Counted from the stretch's first letter, positions 17,351 to 26,537 are shown. The stretch: DNA of 64,000 bases from Paenibacillus rhizovicinus (GCF_010365285.1 NZ_CP048286.1:978001-1042000), one strand, 5' to 3'. Notes: generated from the letters alone by a model not told the origin. A program made the numbers and translations.

Positions 17351-18392
17351 GGCTCAACTCTCCTGTCGTTTCAATCAACTGACGCAGCTTCGCTGCTGCA
17401 AGACCCGAATCGATAATCGTACCGGCTGTTTCAACGCCTTCGCGAAGCGATGCGGCCGACCCTCCGACGAAAATGCACGCGCCCGCATTCGCGAGCACGA
17501 TATCCCGATAAGCGCCGAATTCGTTCCCGTCGAAGATGGAACGGATAATCCGCGCATTCTCGGCGGAATCTCCGCCGATGATTTCGGACAATGCATGCGT
17601 GCGAAGACCCAAATCTTCCGGAGTCAACGTGTACGTTCGGACGATGCCGTCCTGAAGCTCGGAAATTTGCGTCGGCGACGAAATGCTGATTTCGTCCAAT
17701 CCGTCGAAGCTGCTGACGACCATTGCGCGCTTCAATCCGAGGTCGCCCAGCACGGAGGCGATCGTCTCCGTCTTGGAACGGTCATAAATGCCAAGCAGCT
17801 GCCGGTCCGCGCCTGCCGGATTCGTAAGCGGTCCAAGCATATTGAAAATCGTGCGCACGCCAAGCTCGCGGCGCGGGCCGGCGGCATGTTTAAGCGATGG
17901 ATGATACAACTGGGCAAACATAAAGCAGATGCCGATGGCCTCCAAGCAGCGCGAAGCCTGCTCTCCGGACAGCGAAATATTAACGCCGAGCGCCTCAAGC
18001 GTATCGGCGCTGCCGGACTTGCCGGACATCGCGCGGTTGCCGTGCTTGGCTACTCTGACGCCGGCCGCGGAAGCGATGATCGCCGAAGCGGTAGAAATAT
18101 TGAATTTATGAATGCCCGAGCCGCCCGTTCCGCAAGTATCCAGCAAGCCGGTGCGCTCGGTAACGACATGATTGGAGTGCGCGCGCATCGCTTCGGCAAA
18201 TCCGGTGATTTCATCCCGCGTTTCGCCCTTCATGCGAAGCGCGGTCGCAACGCCGCCGATTTGGGCGGCCGTCGCTTCTCCGTTCATAATGATATCCATG
18301 ATGCCGCGCGCTTCTTCGCGGGATAGGCTCGTGCCGCCAACCAGCAAGTTCAACGCCCGCTGCATCGTCATGATTTCGTTTGTCACCGTCAT
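17340..18392 (-). CDS. trpD: Anthranilate phosphoribosyltransferase
   Basis: 350 residues; start preceded by AAAGGGGT. LDTCGTGGSG (83-92), the KHGNRAMSGKSGSADTLEALG block and the later LGPLTNPA segment are diagnostic. Joins anthranilate to PRPP. Stand-alone form, not fused to TrpG. Confidence 0.97.
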   Translation of the reverse strand: MTVTNEIMTMQRALNLLVGGTSLSREEARGIMDIIMNGEATAAQIGGVATALRMKGETRDEITGFAEAMRAHSNHVVTERTGLLDTCGTGGSGIHKFNISTASAIIASAAGVRVAKHGNRAMSGKSGSADTLEALGVNISLSGEQASRCLEAIGICFMFAQLYHPSLKHAAGPRRELGVRTIFNMLGPLTNPAGADRQLLGIYDRSKTETIASVLGDLGLKRAMVVSSFDGLDEISISSPTQISELQDGIVRTYTLTPEDLGLRTHALSEIIGGDSAENARIIRSIFDGNEFGAYRDIVLANAGACIFVGGSAASLREGVETAGTIIDSGLAAAKLRQLIETTGELSHVS

Positions 18393-18398
18393 CGCCGC

Positions 18399-19949
18399 TT
18401 ACCCCTTTACTTCCGCATAGTAGTCCATGTTAATCATGCTGCTTCCCCGTTCAGGCGGCGCGAATGCGACTTCCGCCACGCGCACGGCTTTGAGCAGCGC
18501 CATCGCCTTGTTCACCGTCTCCATGTATTCATTCTCCGGAACGGAATCCCATACGATGCCCGCACCCGACTGGACGTACGCTTTGCCGTTCTTGAAGATC
18601 ATCGTCCGAATCGTAATGCACGTATTCAGGCTGCCGCCGAATCCGAGATAACCGATGGCGCCGCCATAGGCCCCGCGCGCTTCGTTCTCCAGCTCGGCGA
18701 TGATTTCCATCGCCCGCAGCTTAGGCGCGCCAGATACCGTTCCCGCCGGCATGCAGGATACGAAAGCATCGAAGAAATCCTTGTCTTCCCTTAGCTTGCC
18801 AGAAACGTTGGAAACGATATGCATGACATGGGAATAGCGCTCGATTTCCATGTACGCATCGCAGCGGACGGAGCCGAATTCCGATACGCGGCCGATATCG
18901 TTGCGTCCAAGGTCGACCAGCATCAGATGCTCGGCGCGTTCTTTCTCGTCGGCCAGCAGCTCTTTCTCCAAGGCCAGGTCCTGCTCCGGCGTCTTGCCCC
19001 GCGGACGCGTGCCGGCGATCGGACGCGTCTCGACGCGTTCGCCATCGACTTTCACGAGCGCCTCCGGCGACGTGCCGACGATGACTTCGTCGTCCATTTT
19101 CAAGCAATACATATAAGGAGACGGATTCATCGTCCGCAGAACGCGGTACACGTGAAGCGGATCGACGTCCGTATCGATGCTGAAGCGCTGCGACAGCACC
19201 ACTTGGAAAATATCGCCCGCGCGAATATATTCTTTCGATTTCTCGACGTTCGCGAGAAATTGTTCTTTCGTCAAATTGGAGGAAATCTCGCCAAGATCCG
19301 GATCGGCAGGAATGCTGCCGCCCGTCATGAGCGATGTCGGCATCGGCTGCTGCAGGCGCTCGATCGTCGCATTGATTTTGGAGAGCGTCCGCTCGTACGC
19401 CGCCTGAATGTCCGCATCCGTAGCGCCTTCGGGAATATGCACGTTGCCGATCACTTGCACCTGTTGTTTGAAATGATCGAACGCGATGACCTGATCGCAG
19501 AACATAAACTGCAGGTCGTTCATCTCCAAGTCGTCGACGCGGTGGGCCGGGAGTTTCTCGTAATATTGAAGCAGATCGTAACCGAAGAATCCGATTGCGC
19601 CGCCGGTGAACGGCGGAAGGTCTTTCAGATCCGGACTGCGGAAGGAACGCAAATGCGCCTTCAACAGTTCCAGCGGCTTCTCGCGCAGCACCGTCGATTG
19701 TCCGTTCTGTTCGATGACCATTTCGCCGTTCTTGCCGTGGATGAGCATGAACGGATCGGTGCCGATGAATGAATATCTCGCCCATTTGACCCCGCCCTCA
19801 ACGCTCTCCAGCAAGAACGCGCGGCGTTCGCTGTAGAAATGCTGAAAGATCCGGATTGGCGTTTCGGTATCCGCCATCACATGTCGGACGATCGGAATCA
19901 GGTTATACGTGCCGGCTTGCCGGATAATGTTTTGCAGTTCTTGGTTCAT
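18399..19949 (-). CDS. trpE: Anthranilate synthase component I
   Basis: 516 residues. The N-terminal feedback site is present as AFLLESVEGG (about 44-53). The catalytic C-terminal half has SPEALVKV, RPIAGTRPRG, DLGRNDIGRV, SCMPAGTVSGAPK and IGYLG. Makes anthranilate from chorismate with an amidotransferase partner; no trpG/pabA is in the operon, so a shared PabA encoded elsewhere is likely, as in B. subtilis. First gene of trpEDCFBA, read through the leader at 19974-20190. Confidence 0.97.
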   Translation of the reverse strand: MNQELQNIIRQAGTYNLIPIVRHVMADTETPIRIFQHFYSERRAFLLESVEGGVKWARYSFIGTDPFMLIHGKNGEMVIEQNGQSTVLREKPLELLKAHLRSFRSPDLKDLPPFTGGAIGFFGYDLLQYYEKLPAHRVDDLEMNDLQFMFCDQVIAFDHFKQQVQVIGNVHIPEGATDADIQAAYERTLSKINATIERLQQPMPTSLMTGGSIPADPDLGEISSNLTKEQFLANVEKSKEYIRAGDIFQVVLSQRFSIDTDVDPLHVYRVLRTMNPSPYMYCLKMDDEVIVGTSPEALVKVDGERVETRPIAGTRPRGKTPEQDLALEKELLADEKERAEHLMLVDLGRNDIGRVSEFGSVRCDAYMEIERYSHVMHIVSNVSGKLREDKDFFDAFVSCMPAGTVSGAPKLRAMEIIAELENEARGAYGGAIGYLGFGGSLNTCITIRTMIFKNGKAYVQSGAGIVWDSVPENEYMETVNKAMALLKAVRVAEVAFAPPERGSSMINMDYYAEVKG

Positions 19950-19973
19950 ACTTCATCTCTCCCTCTCCGTGGA

Positions 19974-20003
19974 TAAAATAAAAGCTCCTGCCGCAGCAGG
20001 AGC
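19974..20003 (-). terminator. trp leader attenuator (intrinsic terminator before trpE)
   Basis: Minus strand GCTCCTGC-TGCG-GCAGGAGC (20003-19984) followed by TTTTATTTTAT. It lies about 25 bases before the trpE ATG and after the trp promoter, so it can only act on the leader RNA. Confidence 0.92.
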
Positions 20004-20160
20004 ATTAAGTGTTAGAAGATGAAAAATGAGTATGAACGATAGGGAAAATAGCAGTGCGCACGGAAAATTCCGCTGCATACTGTTAGGATCTCTGCTCGTT
20101 ACACGTATTACCTGTACTCATCTCGGCTCTGCTCATCTCTTCTAACTACGGTACTGCTGC
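19993..20160 (-). promoter_or_regulatory. Probable trp antiterminator pairing
   Basis: Segments inside and next to the triplet array are complementary to sequence at and just before the terminator: GCAGCAG (20160-20154) with CTGCTGC (19999-19993, terminator 5' arm plus loop); GTTAGAAG (20146-20139) with CTTCTAAC (20018-20011); ATGA (20136-20133) with TCAT (20022-20019), with a 2-base AG bulge. Forming this would block the terminator hairpin; protein binding to the triplets would prevent it. Predicted by eye, no folding run. Confidence 0.7.
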
Positions 20161-20177
20161 TCGTCTCTGCTCTGCTA
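20117..20177 (-). promoter_or_regulatory. TRAP-binding (G/U)AG triplet array in the trp leader
   Basis: On the minus strand eleven TAG/GAG triplets start at 20177, 20172, 20167, 20162, 20148, 20144, 20139, 20134, 20129, 20124 and 20119. Nine of the ten gaps are short: eight are 2 bases and one is 1 base. The single long gap of 11 bases splits the array 4+7. Eleven triplets with 2-3-base spacers is the known target of the 11-subunit TRAP ring. A further GAG pair lies at 20097 and 20092. The TRAP gene itself is at 30346-30570. Confidence 0.88.
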
Positions 20178-20196
20178 CTCCATGAATATGCTATTA

Positions 20197-20226
20197 ACTA
20201 TACAATAGCGGATTTACATCCGTCAA
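20197..20226 (-). promoter_or_regulatory. Promoter of the trp operon
   Basis: Minus strand -35 TTGACG (20226-20221), 18-base spacer, -10 TATAGT (20202-20197). Predicted start near 20190, some 12 bases before the first TRAP triplet. Lies after the aroH stop, so trp can be expressed apart from aro. Confidence 0.75.
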
Positions 20227-20265
20227 TCCCGATTCCCTCCGGATTGTTCGCGGCTTGCCGGACCG

Positions 20266-20634
20266 TTAGGCTTTCGCCAAATCCGGACGCAGCGCCTTCG
20301 CTCCGCCCAAATAAATATGCTCGACCTGCTCCTGCGTCTTCTCCGTATTCACGAGCACCATCAAGCGGATGCATTTTGCCAGACTGCCTTTGACCGGCAC
20401 TTCAAGCGCGCACATAAGCGGGACCAAGTCCCAGCCAGCCATGGCGCGGATCGCTCTTGCCGGAAACGTGGCATCCAAATCGCCCGTAACGGTAACGAAC
20501 ACGCTGGCGATATCGCCCGGTACGATTCCGTTGCCGTTCACGATGCCGTTCAGCAATTCAACGGTCGCTTGCAAGATCGGTTGTTCTTCATTGACGTCTA
20601 CCGTAATGGCGCCGCGTATTCCCCGTACACTCAT
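20266..20634 (-). CDS. aroH: Chorismate mutase, AroH type
   Basis: 122 residues. VRGIRGAITVDVNEE (3-17) carries the active-site Arg, and VTGDLDATFPARAIR and LMVLVNTE match the trimeric AroH fold rather than the helical AroQ type. Converts chorismate to prephenate. Two bases after aroB. Confidence 0.95.
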   Translation of the reverse strand: MSVRGIRGAITVDVNEEQPILQATVELLNGIVNGNGIVPGDIASVFVTVTGDLDATFPARAIRAMAGWDLVPLMCALEVPVKGSLAKCIRLMVLVNTEKTQEQVEHIYLGGAKALRPDLAKA

Positions 20635-20635
20635 C

Positions 20636-21742
20636 CTAAACGGCCTCCTGTTTCAGCTGCTCCACGATTTCCCGAATAAGGGCCGTGGATACCGATTTAT
20701 TAATTTCCACTTTACCAATGGCTACCGGCACGATAAACGTAATCGTGCCTTCTTGGAACTTCTTGTCGTGCATGAGCGCACGCATGATTTCGTCCGTATC
20801 CAGATGCTCCGGAAGCCGGACCGGCAAGCCCATACGCGACAGTACGCGCTTCGTCACGCGATATACCTCTTCCGGCGCGCCAAGCTGCACCGCAAGTCTC
20901 GCGGAGCCGATCATCCCGATCGAAATCGCTTCGCCGTGAAGGAGCTCGCCATAACCGGCGACGGCTTCCAGCGCATGGCCGATCGTGTGGCCCAGATTGA
21001 GAATGGCGCGCAGGTCGTTCTCGCGCTCGTCCTGCGAGACGACTGCCGCTTTAACGCTGCACCCCTTGTAGAGCGCGTAGCCAAGCGTCTCGCCATCCAG
21101 CGCCAGCAGCTGCTCGGCATGCTCGTCGCACCAGGTTACGAATTCCGCATCCCAGATTAAGCCATGCTTTACGACTTCCGACAAGCCTGCTTTCACTTCG
21201 CGCTCAGGAAGCGTCTGAAGCGTCAGCAGATCATAGAGAACGAGTTCCGGCTGATGGAATGCGCCGATAATGTTCTTGGCAAGCGGATGATTGACCGCCA
21301 CTTTGCCGCCGACACTGCTGTCATGAGCAAGAATGGTCGTCGGGACTTGAACGAATTTAATGCCGCGCATATAGGATGCAGCGACGAACCCGGCCAAATC
21401 GCCGACAACGCCTCCACCGAGCGCAACGATCGCGGACTTGCGATCGAGCCCGTTCTCAAGCGCTAGCCCGACGAGTTTCTCCAGCTGGCCGAGCGACTTC
21501 GACGCTTCGCCTGCCGGAATCACCGCGCTGGTAACGGTGAAACCGCCATCGCGCAGAACCGTTTCCAAGTGCGTTAAATGCCGCTCCGCGATATTTTGGT
21601 CCGTAATGATCATGAGCGGCGATTTTTTGCTGATCCCGTGCTCGGCAAGCAGCTTGCCCGCTTCGTCCAGCAGTCCCTCTCCGATATAGATCGGATACGA
21701 ACGCTCCCCGAGGTTCACGGTCAGCTCGCGAACGCCGGCCAT
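20636..21742 (-). CDS. aroB: 3-dehydroquinate synthase
   Basis: 368 residues. ALGGGVVGDLAGFVAASYMRGI (about 106-126) is the NAD/substrate signature; QVPTTILAHDSSVGGKVAVNHP, LNLGHTIGHALE and HGEAISIGM give Zn ligands and active-site residues. Second step of the shikimate pathway. Start shares its first base with the aroC stop. Confidence 0.97.
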   Translation of the reverse strand: MAGVRELTVNLGERSYPIYIGEGLLDEAGKLLAEHGISKKSPLMIITDQNIAERHLTHLETVLRDGGFTVTSAVIPAGEASKSLGQLEKLVGLALENGLDRKSAIVALGGGVVGDLAGFVAASYMRGIKFVQVPTTILAHDSSVGGKVAVNHPLAKNIIGAFHQPELVLYDLLTLQTLPEREVKAGLSEVVKHGLIWDAEFVTWCDEHAEQLLALDGETLGYALYKGCSVKAAVVSQDERENDLRAILNLGHTIGHALEAVAGYGELLHGEAISIGMIGSARLAVQLGAPEEVYRVTKRVLSRMGLPVRLPEHLDTDEIMRALMHDKKFQEGTITFIVPVAIGKVEINKSVSTALIREIVEQLKQEAV

Positions 21743-22911
21743 TAGTAGTTCCTCAATTGCGCGAGGTAGTTATTGTAATTCGACCGGATCTCTTCCATGG
21801 AATCGCCGCCGAATTTCTCAAGAAACGCTTTCGCCACTTCCCAAGCCACGACATGCTCCACAACGACGCTGGCCGCAGGCACCGCGCAGCTGTCCGAACG
21901 TTCCACTTGCGCCGTGAACGGCTCCTTCGTATCGATGTCTACGCTTTGCAGCGGCTTGTACAGCGTCGGAATCGGCTTCATCACGCCTCGGACGACGATT
22001 TGCTCGCCGTTCGTCATGCCGCCTTCAAAGCCGCCAAGCCGATTCGTCCTGCGGTGGTAGCCGCGTTCCTCGTCGTACATGATTTCATCATGTACTTGGG
22101 AACCGCGAATCGTGCCCGCTTCGAAGCCGATGCCGATTTCGACGCCTTTGAACGCGTTGATCGACACGACGGCTTGCGCAATGCGGCCGTCCAGCTTGCG
22201 ATCGTACTGCACATGGCTGCCGAGACCGATCGGCACGCCTTCGACGATGCATTCCACGATGCCTCCGATGGAATCGCCTTCGGCTTTGATCTGATCGATA
22301 TACGCGGTCATTTTCGCTTCGGTATCCTTGTCTACGACGCGAACCGGCGATTCTTCCGTCAACCGGATCAGTTCGTCGAGCGGCAAATCGTTCGCAGGCG
22401 CTTCGATCTCGCCGATACGAATGACTTGTCCGCCTACTTTAATGCCGAACGCGGACAGGAATTGGCGCGCAACCGCGCCAACGGCTACGCGGGCTGCCGT
22501 TTCCCGCGCGCTGGAGCGTTCCAGCACGTTGCGCAGATCTTTCAAATTGTATTTCAAGCCGCCGTTCAAATCGGCATGGCCCGGACGAGGACGGTGCACG
22601 CGGCGCTTCTCTTCATCGCTGCCTTCGATCGGTTCGATATTCATAACAGACGTCCAGTGCTTCCAATCGTTATTTTCCACGACGAGCGCGACTGGAGCTC
22701 CCGTCGTTTTGCCGTGGCGCACGCCGCCGACAATATTCGCGGTATCCTTCTCGATTTGCATCCGGCGGCCGCGGCCGTGACCCTTCTGCCTGCGGTGCAA
22801 TTGAAAATTCAATTCCTCGAAATCAAGCTGCAGGTTGCTCGGCAGCCCTTCGATAATAGCCGTCAACTGTGGACCATGCGTTTCTCCAGCTGTCAAATAG
22901 CGTAAACTCAC
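21742..22911 (-). CDS. aroC: Chorismate synthase
   Basis: 389 residues, GTG start with AAGGAGGAGC upstream. Motifs [14 protein letters not shown] (8-21), [40 protein letters not shown] and [15 protein letters not shown] are characteristic. Needs reduced FMN; removes phosphate from EPSP to give chorismate, the branch point for all the surrounding pathways. Called aroF in B. subtilis. Confidence 0.97.
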   Translation of the reverse strand: MSLRYLTAGETHGPQLTAIIEGLPSNLQLDFEELNFQLHRRQKGHGRGRRMQIEKDTANIVGGVRHGKTTGAPVALVVENNDWKHWTSVMNIEPIEGSDEEKRRVHRPRPGHADLNGGLKYNLKDLRNVLERSSARETAARVAVGAVARQFLSAFGIKVGGQVIRIGEIEAPANDLPLDELIRLTEESPVRVVDKDTEAKMTAYIDQIKAEGDSIGGIVECIVEGVPIGLGSHVQYDRKLDGRIAQAVVSINAFKGVEIGIGFEAGTIRGSQVHDEIMYDEERGYHRRTNRLGGFEGGMTNGEQIVVRGVMKPIPTLYKPLQSVDIDTKEPFTAQVERSDSCAVPAASVVVEHVVAWEVAKAFLEKFGGDSMEEIRSNYNNYLAQLRNY

Positions 22912-22993
22912 AGTAAAGCTCCTCCTTCATTCCGAGCACGTTTCGTCAAAAAATGATTTCGGTATGTATGTCAGGTCTCAAATATCTTTGCTC

Positions 22994-23022
22994 ATTATAG
23001 TATAGCGTCTGGCGTTTGACAA
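22994..23022 (-). promoter_or_regulatory. Strong sigma-A promoter for aroC-aroB-aroH
   Basis: Minus strand -35 TTGTCA (23022-23017), 17-base spacer, -10 TATAAT (22999-22994). About 75 bases before the aroC SD. Confidence 0.85.
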
Positions 23023-23056
23023 GAAAATGCAAGCCTAGCAGCAGCCTCCTGACGAA

Positions 23057-23100
23057 ATAAAAAACTGCCCTTACCGCCTTCAATAAGGCGATAAGGGCAG
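23057..23100 (-). terminator. Terminator after the 55-residue gene
   Basis: Minus strand CTGCCCTTATCGCCTT-ATTG-AAGGCGGTAAGGGCAG followed by TTTTTTATTTC: a 16-bp stem with one G-U or mismatch position. Confidence 0.93.
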
Positions 23101-23115
23101 CCGGCGCTCGGCACT

Positions 23116-23283
23116 CTATCCGTTCACGGATTGTTTGCCGCGCGTTAACTGCGAATCGGAGGTCAAGTTGGGATCGTTCATAAGCCCTTTCATTTGACCT
23201 GTATCAATGCCAAGAATTTGGGCGCATTCGTGGACGCTGATAAATCCCCTTTTATACGCCGCAATGACTTTGCGTTTGTCCAT
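23116..23283 (-). CDS. Small unrecognised protein, 55 residues
   Basis: ATG at 23283 follows TTAGGGAGGTG. The product starts MDKRKVIAAYKRGFISVHEC, continues AQILGIDTGQMKGLMNDPN and ends GKQSVNG. The first 40 residues read like one helix-turn-helix-type unit (the YKRGFISVHECAQILGI part), so a small DNA-binding or sigma-interacting protein is possible. Real-gene evidence: strong SD, terminator directly after, conserved-looking composition. It is the last gene after cheR, or has its own promoter in the 120-base gap. Confidence 0.75.
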   Translation of the reverse strand: MDKRKVIAAYKRGFISVHECAQILGIDTGQMKGLMNDPNLTSDSQLTRGKQSVNG

Positions 23284-23403
23284 GCTGCACCTCCCTAAGG
23301 TAGAATGGGAAGAAACTTGCCGCGCCGCCTCGAGATGCCGGCGTCCGTTTCTTCTTACTACGCTCAGTATTGGAGATGCTGGTAATTCCTATACATGGCC
23401 TCG

Positions 23404-24186
23404 CTACGCTTTGCGCCGGTAGAAGAAGGTTTCCGCCGGCTCGAAGTCGTATTGGCCCGGGGAGAAAATTTGCTCCGTGCTGCCAACGAACAGCAATCCG
23501 CCGGGTTTGAGCGCTTTGGAGAACTTGTGATACAGCACATGCTTCGCTTCTTCCGTGAAGTAAATCATCACATTGCGGCACACGATAATATCGAAACCGC
23601 TGTCGAACGTATCATGAAGCAAATTTTGCTGCTTGAACGTAATGATTTTTTTCAAAGCGTCCGTTACCACGACTTCGCCTTGATTATGTTTATTGAAATA
23701 ATTCGTCATATAATTGCGTGGAACGTCCCGGATGGAACGATCCTGATAGATGCCTTGCGCCGCTTTCTGGAGCACGAGCCCGTCTAAATCCGTTGCCAGA
23801 ATCGACACTCGGTCCTGCGCGCCAAGCGCGTGCACGATCATCGACAGCGTATAGGGTTCCTCGCCGGTCGAACAAGCAGCGCTCCAAATTTTCACCCGGC
23901 CGCCGTTCTTCAACGTCTCCGGCAGAAACTTCTTCTCCATCGCTTCCCACCGGTTTGGATTGCGCCAAAACTCGGAAACATTGATCGTCATTCGATCCAG
24001 AAACTCGTTCATCAGTTTCTTGTCCCGGTTCATCTCGGTGAAATAAGCGGCGAACGTGTCGAAACCGTATTTTTGCCGCAGCGTCGTCAATCGGCGCTTC
24101 ATCTGCGCTTCTTTATACTGCGATAGATCAATGGCCGTCTTTTCCTTGATTCGTTCAATAAAGAGTGAAAAGTCTTTATCCTCCAA
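23404..24186 (-). CDS. cheR: Chemotaxis glutamate O-methyltransferase
   Basis: 260 residues. N-terminal helical CheR domain (FSLFIERIKEKTAIDLSQYK ... RRLTTLRQKYG), then the SAM-binding part with IWSAACSTGEEPYTL (about 99-113), ILATDLDGLVLQKA and DIIVCRNVMIYFTEEAK. Methylates receptor glutamates using SAM. As in B. subtilis it sits between ndk and aroC, away from other chemotaxis genes. Confidence 0.96.
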   Translation of the reverse strand: MEDKDFSLFIERIKEKTAIDLSQYKEAQMKRRLTTLRQKYGFDTFAAYFTEMNRDKKLMNEFLDRMTINVSEFWRNPNRWEAMEKKFLPETLKNGGRVKIWSAACSTGEEPYTLSMIVHALGAQDRVSILATDLDGLVLQKAAQGIYQDRSIRDVPRNYMTNYFNKHNQGEVVVTDALKKIITFKQQNLLHDTFDSGFDIIVCRNVMIYFTEEAKHVLYHKFSKALKPGGLLFVGSTEQIFSPGQYDFEPAETFFYRRKA

Positions 24187-24225
24187 GTCGATTTCCCCCG
24201 CAGCAGACGCTTCGTCGCAAAATAA

Positions 24226-24669
24226 TTAAATCCACTGTCCGATCGATTGCGTATAGTCCTGCAATTCTTCGGGCTTGAAGAAGATATCGATTTCCCTCTT
24301 CGCGCTCTCCACCGAGTCGGAACCGTGGATCAAATTGAAATTCGTATGAATCGCATAGTCGGAACGTATGGTTCCGGGCGCCGCATCCAGTGCGTTCGTT
24401 TTACCGATCATGGCACGCGTAAGTCCGATAACGTTATCCCCCTGCCACACCATGGCGAACACGGGACTTGACGTCACGAACGCTACAAGCGGTGGATAAA
24501 AGGGCTGCCCGATATGTTCCGCATAATGGCGCTCTGCGATTTCCGGCGTAATGCGCATGAATTTGGCGGCAACAAGTTTCAATCCTTTGCGTTCAAAGCG
24601 CGACACGATTTCGCCGATTAAACCGCGCTGCACGCCGTCAGGCTTTACCATAAGAAATGTTCTTTCCAT
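24226..24669 (-). CDS. ndk: Nucleoside-diphosphate kinase
   Basis: 147 residues. [18 protein letters not shown] (4-21) and the active-site histidine in [16 protein letters not shown] (about 113-128). Balances NTP pools by phospho-His transfer. TAGGAGGGA precedes the start. Confidence 0.97.
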   Translation of the reverse strand: MERTFLMVKPDGVQRGLIGEIVSRFERKGLKLVAAKFMRITPEIAERHYAEHIGQPFYPPLVAFVTSSPVFAMVWQGDNVIGLTRAMIGKTNALDAAPGTIRSDYAIHTNFNLIHGSDSVESAKREIDIFFKPEELQDYTQSIGQWI

Positions 24670-24690
24670 TCGAGATCCCTCCTAGGCACT

Positions 24691-25665
24691 TTAGTAGTTT
24701 CGTTTGGCTACAAAATACGCGATATCGGTTAAATTCTTCTTCGCCGGAATGCTCGGCAGACCGCTCAGCGCATCGATCGCCTTGGCGATGTACCTTGCGG
24801 CCATCCCTTCCGCGGTGCGAATGCCGGCGCTCTTACGTATTAAGTTCAACGCACGTTTCGTTTCACCTGCACCATTCGACAATTGAATCCGATTTATTTC
24901 CTCCTGCAGTTCCGCGGCGATCGCGGGCTCCCGCAGCGCAAGCAGTACGGGAAGCGTAATGTTCCCTTGCCGAATATCGGAACCCGGAGGTTTGCCGATT
25001 TGCTTCTCCGTTCCCAGCAAGTCGAGCAAATCGTCGCTGATTTGGAAAGCCATGCCGAGATTGTAGCCGAAACGATACAGCAGATTCGCCGTTTTCCGAT
25101 CTGCGCCTGAAGCGATGGCGCCAAGCTGGCAGCTGATCGCGATCAGCAGCGCCGTCTTGCGCCTTATGCGAAGTAAATAATTGCGGACGGATTGCTTGGT
25201 ATTGAAGAAATCGCGGATTTGCTCCATTTCACCGATGCACATTTGCACCATGGCTTTGGACAATATTTGATGAATCTGAGGATTCTCAAGCTCTGTTATG
25301 ATGGTAAGCGCCTTGCCGTATATGTAATCTCCGGTGTACATCGCAATCCGATTGTCCCACTTGGATTTGACGGTCAACTGGCCGCGCCGGGTGTCGGCGT
25401 TATCGATAACGTCGTCATGCACCAGCGAAGCCATATGAATGAGCTCCAGCGGCACTGCGACCTTCTCGAGCACGTTCAAATCGTAATTCCCGAATTTGCC
25501 GGACAGCAGCAAAATAACAGGACGAATACGCTTGCCGCCGGCTTTAAGCAGATGCGTCGACGTATCGCTCAATAACGCGTGTTCGGACGTGACGCTCCGC
25601 GCGAGCTGAGCTTCGATGACATCCAAGTCGCTTTTCATTTTGGCGTAAATATCAAGTAGTCTCAT
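24691..25665 (-). CDS. hepT: Heptaprenyl diphosphate synthase component II
   Basis: 324 residues of the trans-prenyltransferase family: first Asp-rich motif VHDDVIDNADTRRG (about 82-95), GDYIYGKAL, second Asp-rich motif FQISDDLLDLLG (about 210-221). Makes the menaquinone side chain together with HepS. Its start overlaps the mqnA stop by 4 bases, so it ends a tightly packed quinone operon. Confidence 0.95.
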   Translation of the reverse strand: MRLLDIYAKMKSDLDVIEAQLARSVTSEHALLSDTSTHLLKAGGKRIRPVILLLSGKFGNYDLNVLEKVAVPLELIHMASLVHDDVIDNADTRRGQLTVKSKWDNRIAMYTGDYIYGKALTIITELENPQIHQILSKAMVQMCIGEMEQIRDFFNTKQSVRNYLLRIRRKTALLIAISCQLGAIASGADRKTANLLYRFGYNLGMAFQISDDLLDLLGTEKQIGKPPGSDIRQGNITLPVLLALREPAIAAELQEEINRIQLSNGAGETKRALNLIRKSAGIRTAEGMAARYIAKAIDALSGLPSIPAKKNLTDIAYFVAKRNY

Positions 25666-26537
25666 TCGTTCTTCACCTTTAGAGCGGCTTGGTCCTGGAA
25701 GAAGCGCATTTGCACCTCATGCGGCAGCAATCCCAGCTGATGCGCATATTCGAAGTACAGCGTCAGTCCCGCCTGCTCGTCCGATCCGAAATTGTAGTGT
25801 AACTCATTAAAATAACGATTCCAATAAGCAGGTTCACCGCCCAATTGCGCACAGGCTTTTTCGATCAAAGGCGTTAGATTGCGCAGACTCCGTTCTTTGC
25901 TCTCGGTCAAAGCGTGCAGCACGTCGGACACCGCTTCGGGGTCGCCTTCGGCAATTTCCTTGCGAACTGCAACCAGCGCGAACGTCATCCCGTAACCGGT
26001 CCAATTACGCCACAGCTCGCCCAGATCGATGACGGTTAATCCTTTATCTTTCTCTTTGTTCGCCCACGAAGCATGAATCGCCGTATCGCCGATCAGAAGC
26101 GCGGCGTCCGCTTGTGCAAGCATTTCATCGAGCGAAGGCTCCATCGTAACGTAGGAGGGCTCCGCTTGATAGTACAGTTTCATCAGGATCTTAAGCAGGT
26201 TTACCGAAGTGGCAGACGTCGCAGTCATGGCGATCCGCCCTTTCAATACTTGTTCCAGCGGCTTCTTCATGAACAGCAGGATGGAATTGACGCGGCCTTT
26301 CGCGCTGACGGACAAATCCGGCAGCAGCAAATAGTTGTCGGCATTCTCCGCATACGCGAAGGAGGACATCGACGTGATGTCGATCTCGCCTTGTCTCAGT
26401 GCACGGTTCAGCGCGGCCGGTACCCGCTTCTCGATCCGAAAGCGATCCTCCGGCAGCTGCTGCTCCGCGTAATGAAAAATTGGCCATACATTCGCATAGT
26501 CAATGCGGCCGACCGTGATCGGACGATTAGTTCCCAT
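25662..26537 (-). CDS. mqnA: Menaquinone biosynthesis protein MqnA (chorismate dehydratase)
   Basis: 291 residues starting MGTNRPITVGRIDYANVWPI. The start at 26537 follows GGGGAG by 9 bases; the frame extends to 26591 without a better site. Periplasmic-binding-like fold of the MqnA/MqnD family: VGRIDYANVWP, DITSMSSFAYAEN, and ALLIGDTAIHA are typical. Family role: removes water from chorismate, the first step of the futalosine route. Overlaps ubiX by 11 bases. MqnD is a related alternative, but the N-terminal motif and operon fit MqnA better. Confidence 0.88.
   Translation of the reverse strand: MGTNRPITVGRIDYANVWPIFHYAEQQLPEDRFRIEKRVPAALNRALRQGEIDITSMSSFAYAENADNYLLLPDLSVSAKGRVNSILLFMKKPLEQVLKGRIAMTATSATSVNLLKILMKLYYQAEPSYVTMEPSLDEMLAQADAALLIGDTAIHASWANKEKDKGLTVIDLGELWRNWTGYGMTFALVAVRKEIAEGDPEAVSDVLHALTESKERSLRNLTPLIEKACAQLGGEPAYWNRYFNELHYNFGSDEQAGLTLYFEYAHQLGLLPHEVQMRFFQDQAALKVKNE

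Noticed and set aside
19950-20265. T-box riboswitch for tryptophan upstream of trpE
   Set aside because: No T-box consensus found; the TRAP triplet array and mtrB explain control.
21757-22905. 382-codon plus-strand frame
   Set aside because: Antisense shadow of aroC.
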